Assembly: GCF_000020665.1 (NCBI RefSeq)
Contig: NC_011071.1
Location: forward strand, 4,082,501-4,146,500
Direction of reading: 5' to 3'
DNA length: 64,000 bases
Source: Stenotrophomonas maltophilia R551-3
GTDB taxonomy: Bacteria; Pseudomonadota; Gammaproteobacteria; Xanthomonadales; Xanthomonadaceae
How positions within the stretch are numbered: the first letter of the stretch is position 1; every line of letters begins with the position of its first letter. This document shows, one piece after another, positions 1 to 8,773 of this stretch. The translations under genes were made by a program, and so were the position numbers. Below the pieces are notes generated by a model that saw only the letters and a program-made list of their open reading frames with translations, did not search any database and was not told where the DNA came from.

Positions 1-492
1 CATCGGGATGCGCATCGTCATCTCCCACTGGCTGTCGTCGCTGCTGTCGCGCTCGATGATGTCGCGGTGCATGTCGCCGCCATTGGCATAGCCCAACGCG
101 GCCAGCTCGCTGGCGTCCAGGGCCATCCGTTCGGTGTTGGTGCGGCGATGACGGAAGAACTCGGTGCCGCCCTCGCAGTGCTCTGGTGCGCTCAGGTAGA
201 GAATGCCGGACCAGTGCGAGTGATCGGTGTGCACTTTCGCGCGGCCGACATCCCCGGCCAGGGTCAGACGGAATTTGCCATGCGACTGCAGTGGGTTGAC
301 CGGTCGCAACGGTTCATTGACCAGCCGCGACGCAGCTTCGGACAGGCCGTCCAGCTCCAGCCGCTCCAGTGAGTTGCGACCGGGGAATGCACCTTCCTGC
401 GCCGGGTAGGTCAGGCCCAGTGCCGCCTGGCGCAGCCCCTGCGCATCGGCCGGGGAGAGGAAGTCGTCAACGACAATGAACGAGGTAGGCAT
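1..492 (-). CDS. DUF6445-like putative 2OG-Fe(II) oxygenase, 3' end outside window
   Basis: An open frame starts at an ATG at 492 and runs off the window edge without a stop (164 codons seen). The translation begins MPTSFIVVDDFLSPADAQ and carries an H-x-D pair within HTDHSHWSGILYLS, around residues 88-101. That is the arrangement of the metal-binding strand in 2-oxoglutarate/Fe(II) dioxygenase-like folds and of the DUF6445 proteins common in xanthomonads. The substrate is unknown. It lies downstream of the groEL terminator on the same strand and is probably a separate transcription unit. Family membership is by recognition of the N-terminal pattern only. Confidence 0.6.
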   Translation of the reverse strand, partial: MPTSFIVVDDFLSPADAQGLRQAALGLTYPAQEGAFPGRNSLERLELDGLSEAASRLVNEPLRPVNPLQSHGKFRLTLAGDVGRAKVHTDHSHWSGILYLSAPEHCEGGTEFFRHRRTNTERMALDASELAALGYANGGDMHRDIIERDSSDDSQWEMTMRIPM

Positions 493-539
493 GGTCACCG
501 AGCGTAGCGATGCGCTGCCGTGGCGGCAACCTGGCAACG

Positions 540-564
540 AAAAACCCCGCCTTGCGGCGGGGTT
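540..564 (-). terminator. Rho-independent terminator of groESL
   Basis: A 7-bp GC stem (545-551 with 556-562) has a 4-nt loop. On the minus strand it is followed by a run of T, from the A-rich 540-544. It lies about 60 bp beyond the groEL stop. Confidence 0.8.
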
Positions 565-625
565 CTTCAGTGCAGCAGGGAAGCGTGCCGACCAGGGTCG
601 GCAGCTACCGGTGCAGGCGCGGACC

Positions 626-2329
<1,704 letters not shown>

Positions 2330-2356
2330 TTACAGAAAAGCAGGTCGCGCCGAGGC

Positions 2357-2644
2357 TCAGCCGATGACGGCGAGCACGTCGTCTTCGCGCAGGACCTTGT
2401 ACTCGACGCCTTCGCTCTTGTACGAGCTGCCGGCGTACTGGCCGTAGATGACCTTGTCACCAACCTTCAGGGACGGCGCACGCACGCTGCCGTTGTCCAG
2501 CGGCTTGCCCGGGCCCACGGCCACGACTTCACCCTTGGTGGACTTTTCCTTGGCCGAATCCGGAATGACGATGCCACCGGCGGAGATTTCGTCGGCTTCG
2601 ATCGGCTTGACCACAACGCGGTCGTGCAGCGGCTTGATGCTCAT
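2357..2644 (-). CDS. groES: Co-chaperonin GroES (Hsp10)
   Basis: A 95-residue protein, typical of the family, beginning [19 protein letters not shown]. It includes the mobile-loop region [19 protein letters not shown] segment (here [19 protein letters not shown], residues about 20-38) that contacts GroEL. First gene of the groES-groEL operon; the ATG at 2644 is preceded by AAGAGGT on the coding strand, a good ribosome-binding site. Confidence 0.98.
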   Translation of the reverse strand: MSIKPLHDRVVVKPIEADEISAGGIVIPDSAKEKSTKGEVVAVGPGKPLDNGSVRAPSLKVGDKVIYGQYAGSSYKSEGVEYKVLREDDVLAVIG

Positions 2645-2690
2645 GAGAGACCTCTTAAGTTATTGATTGGTCTAAAAAAGTCCGGCGATG

Positions 2691-2717
2691 TTAGCAGTCA
2701 CACCAGGCGAGTGCCAG
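2691..2717 (-). promoter_or_regulatory. CIRCE-like HrcA operator upstream of groES
   Basis: The sequence reads TTAGCAGTC-N9-GAGTGCCAG, against the CIRCE consensus TTAGCACTC-N9-GAGTGCTAA (3 mismatches in 18, exact 9-nt spacing). It ends 46 bp before the groES ATG. On the coding strand it overlaps a TAACAT that could serve as a -10 box, fitting repression by occlusion. The left half is identical to the half-site upstream of rpoH at 44364. The operator role is inferred. Confidence 0.7.
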
Positions 2718-2995
2718 CAACGCGCGTGAAAAAGCCCGACAAGTCGGGAGCACGACAGAGATGGAGACCTCCACAGGCCTTTCAAGGGCCGATCCCGAAA
2801 TTTTTCTCCGGGCCCGGAAACCTCCTTCCCTGCGTGGACGCCTGTATAGGGATGCAGCGCCGCAAGCCAAGGGGGGAATAGGTGACATTTGGTGACCAAT
2901 GTCCCACTGTCAGATATCTGACGTTCATTTACGACAAAGTGTCACTGGATCGGCCTTAGGCTCGGCCGCGCATTCCCAATCACAAGGAGTAGTCG
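2718..2995. other. Divergent intergenic region between groES and the nuclease gene
   Basis: About 280 bp without a convincing gene. It holds an interrupted palindrome with arms GACATT/AATGTC (2884-2903) around TTGGTGACCAA, then the perfect palindrome GTCAGATATCTGAC (2909-2922), then the AAGGAG ribosome-binding site at 2983-2988. It must contain the promoter of the nuclease gene. Confidence 0.5.
2907..2923 (+). promoter_or_regulatory. Candidate operator, Pho-box-like palindrome upstream of the endonuclease
   Basis: CTGTCA followed by an AT-rich 5-mer and CTGACG resembles one PhoB box (CTGTCA-N5-CTGTCA); the same bases form the perfect 14-bp palindrome GTCAGATATCTGAC. Secreted nucleases are often phosphate-starvation genes, which makes PhoB plausible. 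A different dimeric repressor would equally explain a perfect palindrome. Confidence 0.3.
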
Positions 2996-4786
2996 ATGCG
3001 ATTGCTGTCCCCGCTTGCCGCTGCCTGCCTGCTTGCACTGGCCGCCGCGCCGGCCCAGGCCGAGGTCTTCATCAACGAACTGCACTACGACGACAGCACC
3101 GCCGCCGGCGACGTCGGCGAAGCGATCGAGGTCGTGGCCACAGCCGGTGAGGATCTGTCCGGCTACCGTCTGTACCTCTACAACGGCAGCAATCCGTCGG
3201 CGGCCGTGGTCTACGCCAACAACCCCGTGCCTGCCGGTACCGCTGCAGGCTGCGGCAGCGCCAGCATCGCCGTGGTCACCTACCCGACCAACGGCCTGCA
3301 GAACGGCCCGAACGATGGCATTGCCCTGGTCGACGCCAGCGGCAAGGTGGTCCAGTTCCTCAGCTACGAGGGCGCCATCACCGCGTCCGGCGGCCCCGCG
3401 GCCGGCATGACCAGCCAGAACATTCCGGTGGCCGAGACCAACAGCACGGCCCCGGGCACCTCGCTGCAGCTGACCGGCAGTGGCAGCCAGTACGCCCACT
3501 TCACCTGGGCCGAGTCGGCCAGGCAGACCTTCGGCAGCTGCAACAACGGCCAGACCTTCAGCGGTGGCGGCACCCCGGGCCCGAACACGCCGCCGTCGGT
3601 GTCCACCACCACCCCGGCCCAGGGCAGCAGCACCTTCCCCGCCGCCGCCGACCTGGAAGTGGTGTTCAGCGAGACCGTGAACCTGGCCAGCGGCGCGTTC
3701 GCCCTGAGCTGCGGCACTTCCGGCAGCGTGCCGCTGACCTTCCCGTCCAGCGGCCGCAGCGTGAAGCTGTCCACCAACACTGCACTGGTGGCCGGTGAAG
3801 CCTGCCGCTTCGACATCCGCGCCGCGCGCATCACCGACCTGCAGGGCGCACACCCGGCCGCCGACAGCCGCATCGCCTTCACCGTGGCCAGCACCGGTGG
3901 CAATCCGGACCCGGGCAACCCGGGCGTGCCGGCCGGTTACTACTCCAAGGTCAACACCAGCAGCCCCAGCCAGCTGCGCTGCTCGCTGCACGCCACCATC
4001 AAGGGCCACACCGCCTACCCGTACAGCGGCTCGGGCACCAGCACCTGGACCATCCTGGAGATCGCCGACGAGGATCCGAACAACAGCGGCAGGATCCTGG
4101 ATGCGTACCGCAACCGCAGCTACGCCAAGGTGACCGATCGCGCCGGCAGCGGCGGCGGCCTGAAGTACAACCGTGAGCATACCTGGCCGAACTCGCTGGG
4201 CTTTGCCAGCACCACCGGCGACAAGGGCCTGCCGTACGCCCCGTACACCGACACCCACATGCTGTACCTGACTGACGCACAGTGGAACGCCGACCGCGGC
4301 AACAAGCCGTTCGGCAAGTGCGACGCCAACTGCGGCGAGCGTGCCACCGAGGCCAACAACGGCCAGGGCGGCGGCAGCGGTGGCTATCCGGGCAACTCGA
4401 ACTGGGTACGCACCCCGGACGGCAACGGCGGCACCTTTGAAGTATGGGGTGCACGCAAGGGCGACATGGCGCGTGCGGTGCTGTACATGGCCATCCGCTA
4501 CGAAGGCGGCAAGGATGCGGCCACCGGCCAGTCCGAGCCGGACCTGGAGCTGACCGACGACCGCAGCAAGATCGTCAAGACCAGCAGCTCGCCGGCCTAC
4601 ATGGGCCTGCTGTCGACGCTGATCGACTGGCACCTGGCCGACCCGCCGAGTGCTGCGGAACGCGCCCGCAACGACGTGGTCTACAGCTTCCAGGGCAACC
4701 GCAACCCGTTCATCGACCACCCCGAGTGGGCCACCCCGGCCCTGTTCACCTCGGCCAAGCCGGCCACCTGCCAGCTGGCCAACTGA
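2996..4786 (+). CDS. Secreted endonuclease I family nuclease
   Basis: A 596-residue exported nuclease. Residues 1-22 form a Sec signal peptide ending AAAPAQA. Next is a lamin-tail-like segment (EVFINELHYDDSTA, from about 22) of the kind found in ExeM-type extracellular nucleases. A bacterial Ig/SbsA-like domain follows around residues 200-300 (PPSVSTTTPAQGSSTF onward). The C-terminal endonuclease I domain has the KYNREHTWPNS motif near residue 390, whose His is the expected catalytic residue, and Mg-binding NP/D-rich loops. Such enzymes degrade extracellular DNA non-specifically. The ATG at 2996 has AAGGAG upstream. No operon partner; cutA starts 68 bp after its stop. Confidence 0.88.
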   Translation: MRLLSPLAAACLLALAAAPAQAEVFINELHYDDSTAAGDVGEAIEVVATAGEDLSGYRLYLYNGSNPSAAVVYANNPVPAGTAAGCGSASIAVVTYPTNGLQNGPNDGIALVDASGKVVQFLSYEGAITASGGPAAGMTSQNIPVAETNSTAPGTSLQLTGSGSQYAHFTWAESARQTFGSCNNGQTFSGGGTPGPNTPPSVSTTTPAQGSSTFPAAADLEVVFSETVNLASGAFALSCGTSGSVPLTFPSSGRSVKLSTNTALVAGEACRFDIRAARITDLQGAHPAADSRIAFTVASTGGNPDPGNPGVPAGYYSKVNTSSPSQLRCSLHATIKGHTAYPYSGSGTSTWTILEIADEDPNNSGRILDAYRNRSYAKVTDRAGSGGGLKYNREHTWPNSLGFASTTGDKGLPYAPYTDTHMLYLTDAQWNADRGNKPFGKCDANCGERATEANNGQGGGSGGYPGNSNWVRTPDGNGGTFEVWGARKGDMARAVLYMAIRYEGGKDAATGQSEPDLELTDDRSKIVKTSSSPAYMGLLSTLIDWHLADPPSAAERARNDVVYSFQGNRNPFIDHPEWATPALFTSAKPATCQLAN

Positions 4787-4854
4787 CCGCGCAACGCAGC
4801 GGTCCACTGCCGCCGCCGGGCCCTGACCCGGCGGCGGCCCTATACTCGACGGTC

Positions 4855-5193
4855 ATGTCGACCGTCGATCCCGTCCTGCTGCTGTTGACCACCTGCCCGG
4901 ACCGGGCCAGTGCCGAGCGCATCGCGCACGCGCTGGTTGGCGAGCGCCTGGCCGCGTGCGTCACACGACTGGAGGGCGCGCAGTCGACCTACCGCTGGCA
5001 GGGCGAAGTCACCACCGACACCGAACTGCAGCTGCTGGTGAAGACCACCGCGAGCCGCGTCGATGACGCAATCGCCCGGATCGTCGAACTGCATCCGTAT
5101 GAACTCCCGGAGTGCATCGCGGTCGAAACCCGGGCCGGCCTGCCGGCGTATCTGGACTGGATCCGGGCACAGACCCGGGAGGACACTGATTGA
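4855..5193 (+). CDS. cutA: Divalent-cation tolerance protein CutA
   Basis: A 112-residue small trimeric cytoplasmic protein of the CutA1 family, linked to copper tolerance in E. coli although its exact role is unsettled. Family signs are LLLTTCPDRASAERIAHALVGERLAACV near the N terminus, and YRWQGEV and ELHPYELPE further on. The ATG at 4855 gives the canonical length. Its TGA overlaps the TTG start of dsbD by 4 bases, so cutA, dsbD and the TlpA-like gene form one translationally coupled unit. A hairpin-forming CGCCGCCGGGCC/GGCGGCGGCCC stretch lies just upstream. Confidence 0.93.
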   Translation: MSTVDPVLLLLTTCPDRASAERIAHALVGERLAACVTRLEGAQSTYRWQGEVTTDTELQLLVKTTASRVDDAIARIVELHPYELPECIAVETRAGLPAYLDWIRAQTREDTD

Positions 5194-7574
5194 AGACTTT
5201 GTTTGCGCGTGGCGCCGCCCTGTGCGCCCTGTTGTGGCTCTCGCTGCCGGCCTTCGCGCTGGATGAGAAGGACCTGCTGCCGGTGGACCAGGCGTTCGCG
5301 CTGACCGCGACCGCCCCCGAACGCGGCCAGGTGCAGCTGCAGTTCAAGATCGCGCCGGGCTACTACCTGTATCGCCACCGCACCAGCGTCAAGGCCGACC
5401 CGGCCTTCAACGCCGGCGCGCTGCAGATGCCCAAGGGCGACAAGCACCACGACGATTTCTTCGGCGAGGTTGAAACCTATCGCGAGCGGCTGCAGGCCAC
5501 CCTGCCCGGCGCACCGACCGATGCAGCCGGCACCATCAGCCTGGAAGTGCGTTACCAGGGCTGCGCCGACGCCGGTGTCTGCTATCCGCCGCAGAAGCGC
5601 GTGGTGCAGGTCACCCTGCCCGGCGGCGGTGCACAGGCGGCGGCCCCGGCCGCACGCCCCGGTGCGGCCAGCCCGTTCAACAACCCGCTGGCCGGTGCCG
5701 GCAACAGCGGCGGCCTGCGCCTGCCGGGTGCAGCCAGCAACAGCCAGGCGCTGCCACTGCCGTCGGAGCAGGCATTCGGCTTCGATGCCATTGCCAGCGA
5801 TGGCAACACCCTGCTGCTGCGCTTCAGCCCGGCGCCGGGCTACTACCTGTATCGCGACCGCACCTCGCTGAAACTCGAAGGCAGCGCCGGCGTGCTGGCC
5901 GACAAGCCGCGATGGCCGGCCGCACAGTCGCATCGCGACGAGCACTTCGGCGATGTCTCGGTGTACTTCAACCAGGTGGAGGTGCCGCTGCCGCTGCGCC
6001 GTTCTGTCGCCGACGCGGTCGACAGCACCCTGGTAGTGACCTTCCAGGGCTGCCAGACCGACGGCATCTGCTACCCGCCGATGACGCGGCGGGTGAAGCT
6101 GTCGATCCCGGCCGGCAGGATCAACGCCAGCGCCGACCAGGCGCCGCCGCGCAGCGAGGTGCTCAGCCCGCTGCCCACCGCTACCGGTGCTCCGCGCGAG
6201 GCTGCCAATGGCGCGCCGCTGCGCCTGCTGCCGACCGTGCCCAACACCGATGCAACGGCCCCGGTCGCAGCAGGTGACGGCGCTGCCAGCAGTGAATTCG
6301 CCGCCGATGCACAGGGTGACAACGCACTGCGCACGCGCCCGCCGGCGACCACGCCGAACCCGGACCGTTCGTTCCTGTGGGTCCTGCTGCTGGCCCTGGC
6401 CGGCGGCCTGGTGCTGAACCTGATGCCGTGCGTGCTGCCGATCCTGTCGCTGAAGGTGCTCGGCCTGGCACAGAGCGGTGAAAGCCCGCAGCGCGCGCGC
6501 AGCCATGCGCTCTGGTACACGCTGGGCGTGCTGGTCGCGTTCGCGGTGATCGGAGCGTTGATGGTCGGCCTGCGCGCGATCGGCAACGCGGTCGGCATCG
6601 GCTTCCAGCTGCAGCACCCGGGCGTGGTGGCCGCACTGGCCTACGTCATGTTCGCAGTGGGCCTGAGCCTGTCCGGGGTGTTCACCCTCGGCGGTGGCCT
6701 CGGCAACCTCGGCCAGTCGCTGGCCAGCCGCAGCGGCCCGGCCGGAGACTTCTTCACCGGTGCGCTGGCCTGCGTGGTCGGCAGCGCCTGCGTCGGCCCG
6801 TTCATGGGCGGCGCTGTGGCCTATGCATTCATCGCAACGCCGCTGCAGGCGATGACTGTGTTCCTGTTCCTCGGCCTCGGCCTGGCCCTGCCGTTCCTGC
6901 TGATCGGCTTCGTGCCGGCGCTGGCACGCCGCCTGCCCAAGCCGGGCCCGTGGATGGAAACGCTCAAGCACGTGCTGGCTTTCCCGATGTATGCCACCGC
7001 GCTGTGGCTGCTGTGGGTGCTGGGCAAGCAGCGCGGCGTGGACGGCATGTCGCTGGTGCTGGGTGGCCTGCTGCTGTTCGCTTTCGGCCTGTGGCTGTTC
7101 GAACGCAACCGTTGGACCGGCCCGCGTGCCGTTGCCCTGCTGGGCGTGCTGCTGGCCATCGCCGCACTGGTGCCGGCCTGGGGCGTCACCCAGTTGGCGC
7201 CGCCAGCGCGCGCCGCACAGGCGGCCACCGACAACGTGGTCGAGTACTCGCCGCAGCTGCTGGACCGCCTGCGCGCCGACAAGCGCGTGGTGTTCGTCAA
7301 CATGACCGCCGACTGGTGCGTGAGCTGCAAGGCCAACGAGCGCGCGGTGCTGTCGCGGCCGGAGTTCAAGGAACTGCTCAAGCGCACCAATGCGGTGTAC
7401 ATGCGCGGTGACTACACCAATGTCGATCCGCAGATCACCACCTTCCTGGAAGAGCACAAGGCCGTGGGCGTGCCGCTGTACGTGGTGTATGGCCCCGGCG
7501 CGCCGCCGACCGTGCTGCCGACCCTGCTGACCCAGGCGGTGGTCGAGGAAGCGCTGCTGCGCACCGCACGATGA
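5190..7574 (+). CDS. dsbD: Thiol:disulfide interchange protein DsbD with duplicated N-terminal domain
   Basis: A 794-residue inner-membrane protein that carries electrons from cytoplasmic thioredoxin to periplasmic reductases such as DsbC and CcmG. It has a signal peptide (residues 1-23). Two successive DsbD-alpha domains each carry a C-x5-C motif followed by YPP (Cys125/131 in YQGCADAGVCYPP and Cys288/294 in FQGCQTDGICYPP). An eight-helix membrane domain follows (about 395-630), with Cys in NLMPCVLP and GSACVGP. The C-terminal thioredoxin domain has CVSC (710-713). E. coli DsbD has one alpha domain and is about 230 residues shorter. The start is TTG, coupled to the cutA stop. Confidence 0.93.
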   Translation: MKTLFARGAALCALLWLSLPAFALDEKDLLPVDQAFALTATAPERGQVQLQFKIAPGYYLYRHRTSVKADPAFNAGALQMPKGDKHHDDFFGEVETYRERLQATLPGAPTDAAGTISLEVRYQGCADAGVCYPPQKRVVQVTLPGGGAQAAAPAARPGAASPFNNPLAGAGNSGGLRLPGAASNSQALPLPSEQAFGFDAIASDGNTLLLRFSPAPGYYLYRDRTSLKLEGSAGVLADKPRWPAAQSHRDEHFGDVSVYFNQVEVPLPLRRSVADAVDSTLVVTFQGCQTDGICYPPMTRRVKLSIPAGRINASADQAPPRSEVLSPLPTATGAPREAANGAPLRLLPTVPNTDATAPVAAGDGAASSEFAADAQGDNALRTRPPATTPNPDRSFLWVLLLALAGGLVLNLMPCVLPILSLKVLGLAQSGESPQRARSHALWYTLGVLVAFAVIGALMVGLRAIGNAVGIGFQLQHPGVVAALAYVMFAVGLSLSGVFTLGGGLGNLGQSLASRSGPAGDFFTGALACVVGSACVGPFMGGAVAYAFIATPLQAMTVFLFLGLGLALPFLLIGFVPALARRLPKPGPWMETLKHVLAFPMYATALWLLWVLGKQRGVDGMSLVLGGLLLFAFGLWLFERNRWTGPRAVALLGVLLAIAALVPAWGVTQLAPPARAAQAATDNVVEYSPQLLDRLRADKRVVFVNMTADWCVSCKANERAVLSRPEFKELLKRTNAVYMRGDYTNVDPQITTFLEEHKAVGVPLYVVYGPGAPPTVLPTLLTQAVVEEALLRTAR

Positions 7575-8134
7575 AATGGCAACGGCCAGCGCTGCTGTGG
7601 ACAGCGGTGCTGGCCGCCGGCCTCGGCCTGTGGGCCGGGTACCGGCTGGCACCAACGCCGACTGCACCTGCCGCAGCGCCGGTCGCTTCCCCTGCCGCCC
7701 CCGCGACGCCTGCGCTGCAGGTGGGTGACCCACTGCCTGTTCTGACGCTGCCGGATCTCGAGGGCCGACCGCTCGACCTGCACCAGCACTTCGCCGGTCG
7801 CCCGCTGCTGATCAATGTCTGGGCCAGCTGGTGCGCCCCCTGCGTGGAAGAGATGCCGGAGCTGGCACGCTTTGCCCATACCCAGGGCAGCGAAGGCGTG
7901 CAGGTGCTGGGCCTGGCATTGGATACGCCGGAAGACGTGCGCCGCTTCCTGCAGCAGGTACCGGTGGACTACCCGATCGTGATCGAGACCCCGGGCCCGC
8001 GCGACGCCAGCGTGCAGCTGGGCAATACGCAGGGACTGCTGCCCTACAGCGTGCTGTTCGATGCGCAGGGGCGATTGCAGAAGGCGAAGCTGGGACCGTT
8101 CGCCCACGGCGAGATCGACAGCTGGGTGAAGTGA
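7571..8134 (+). CDS. TlpA/DsbE-like membrane-anchored thioredoxin
   Basis: A 187-residue protein with an N-terminal membrane anchor (about residues 6-25), an Ala/Pro-rich linker and a thioredoxin-fold domain with the WCAPC redox motif (WASWCAPCVEEMPELARF). The ATG overlaps the dsbD TGA in ATGA. It very likely receives electrons from DsbD in the periplasm and reduces a client such as apocytochrome c or an oxidised protein; the client is not shown by the sequence. Similar xanthomonad genes are annotated as TlpA-family reductases. Confidence 0.88.
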   Translation: MKWQRPALLWTAVLAAGLGLWAGYRLAPTPTAPAAAPVASPAAPATPALQVGDPLPVLTLPDLEGRPLDLHQHFAGRPLLINVWASWCAPCVEEMPELARFAHTQGSEGVQVLGLALDTPEDVRRFLQQVPVDYPIVIETPGPRDASVQLGNTQGLLPYSVLFDAQGRLQKAKLGPFAHGEIDSWVK

Positions 8135-8166
8135 GGGTTCGGCAGGGCTGCGCCCTGCACCCGCGA

Positions 8167-8188
8167 TAGTGCCGGCCGCTGGCCGGCA
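8167..8188 (+). repeat. Single SMAG-type hairpin
   Basis: TAGTG followed by an 8-bp GC-rich stem, CCGGCC-GC-TGGCCGG, with the GTAG end mutated to ATAG. It lies 32 bp after the TlpA-like gene and may act in termination or mRNA stability. Confidence 0.75.
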
Positions 8189-8236
8189 ACCTCAGAAGCA
8201 ACAACCGGAGCAACTCCGTATTGCTGAGTGTTGGGC

Positions 8237-8332
8237 GGGGCGGTGTCGGAGTGCGGGGACGCTGCAAGTACGTCCCTGTAAGCTTGGCAGCCGCATCCAT
8301 GCGGCTGACACCCCGCACTCCGACACCGCCCC
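8237..8332 (+). repeat. Long-stem repeat, copy A
   Basis: Perfect 22-bp inverted repeats (8237-8258 and 8311-8332) enclose a 52-nt loop. The loop carries GGGGACGC, GTAAGCTTGGC and an inner palindrome, AGCCGCAT-CC-ATGCGGCT. Copy B at 8499-8600, read on the opposite strand, shares the same order of stem, loop motifs and inner hairpin, so this is a dispersed family and not chance symmetry. It is distinct from the 23-bp SMAG hairpins. Confidence 0.75.
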
Positions 8333-8359
8333 ACCTCTGACAGATTCCGATGGCTGTTG

Positions 8360-8474
8360 GTAGATGTCGACCTTGGTCGACACGGTAGATCCACGCCATG
8401 CGTGGATGAATCTCCATCGAAATCGAATATTTCGACAATTGAACGAAAAGCATCCACGCATGGCGCGGATCCAC
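8360..8474. repeat. SMAG cluster between the two long-stem repeats
   Basis: Three GTAG-type hairpins. One is at 8360-8383 (GTAGATGTCGAC core). A head-to-head pair is at 8385-8407 and 8452-8474 (GTAGATCCACG core and its inverted partner) with 44 bp between. Confidence 0.85.
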
Positions 8475-8498
8475 GGCAGGTTGCGAAGAACTGTCGAA

Positions 8499-8600
8499 GG
8501 CGGGGTTGGGCCGGTTGCGGGGGTGTCCGCGGCATGGATGCCGCGGCCAAGCCCCCAAGGACGGGTTTACGGCGTCCCCCGCAACCGGACCCACCCCGCC
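8499..8600 (-). repeat. Long-stem repeat, copy B (inverted relative to copy A)
   Basis: Outer arms of about 24 bp with two mismatches (8499-8522 and 8577-8600). The internal palindrome is CCGCGGCAT-GG-ATGCCGCGG, and GTTTACGGCGTCCCC corresponds to the GGGGACGC-G-AA loop motif of copy A on the other strand. Together with copy A and the SMAGs it fills nearly the whole 8135-8773 gap, in which no gene is credible. Confidence 0.75.
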
Positions 8601-8699
8601 ATCCACCGATAGCCAGCTTTTGACGTTGACGTTGCCTCCGCGGGTGCCGGGCGCCGCCCGGCCGATACCCCCCTGCTTGACCATAGCCGGAGCGCCACG

Positions 8700-8727
8700 G
8701 AGAATTCCGCGACTAATTCTCATTTGC
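8700..8727 (+). promoter_or_regulatory. Candidate Fur box upstream of the PepSY flavoreductase
   Basis: GAGAATT and AATTCTCATT form an imperfect inverted repeat. Read on the minus strand it gives AATGAGAAT, one canonical Fur half-site; the other half is weak. It lies about 50 bp before the ATG at 8774. Iron control would fit a siderophore-iron reductase role for the downstream gene. Confidence 0.4.
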
Positions 8728-8773
8728 TGTTGCGCAGGATGCGGGCGGCAGCCTTCCAGGCCCTCCTCCTTCG

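Noticed and set aside
2942..4807. 621-codon minus-strand frame across the endonuclease gene
   Set aside because: Shadow of the nuclease; Arg/Gly/Ala-rich without domains and without a ribosome-binding site.
4989..7733. 914-codon minus-strand frame across dsbD
   Set aside because: Gln/Arg/Ala-rich antisense shadow of dsbD.
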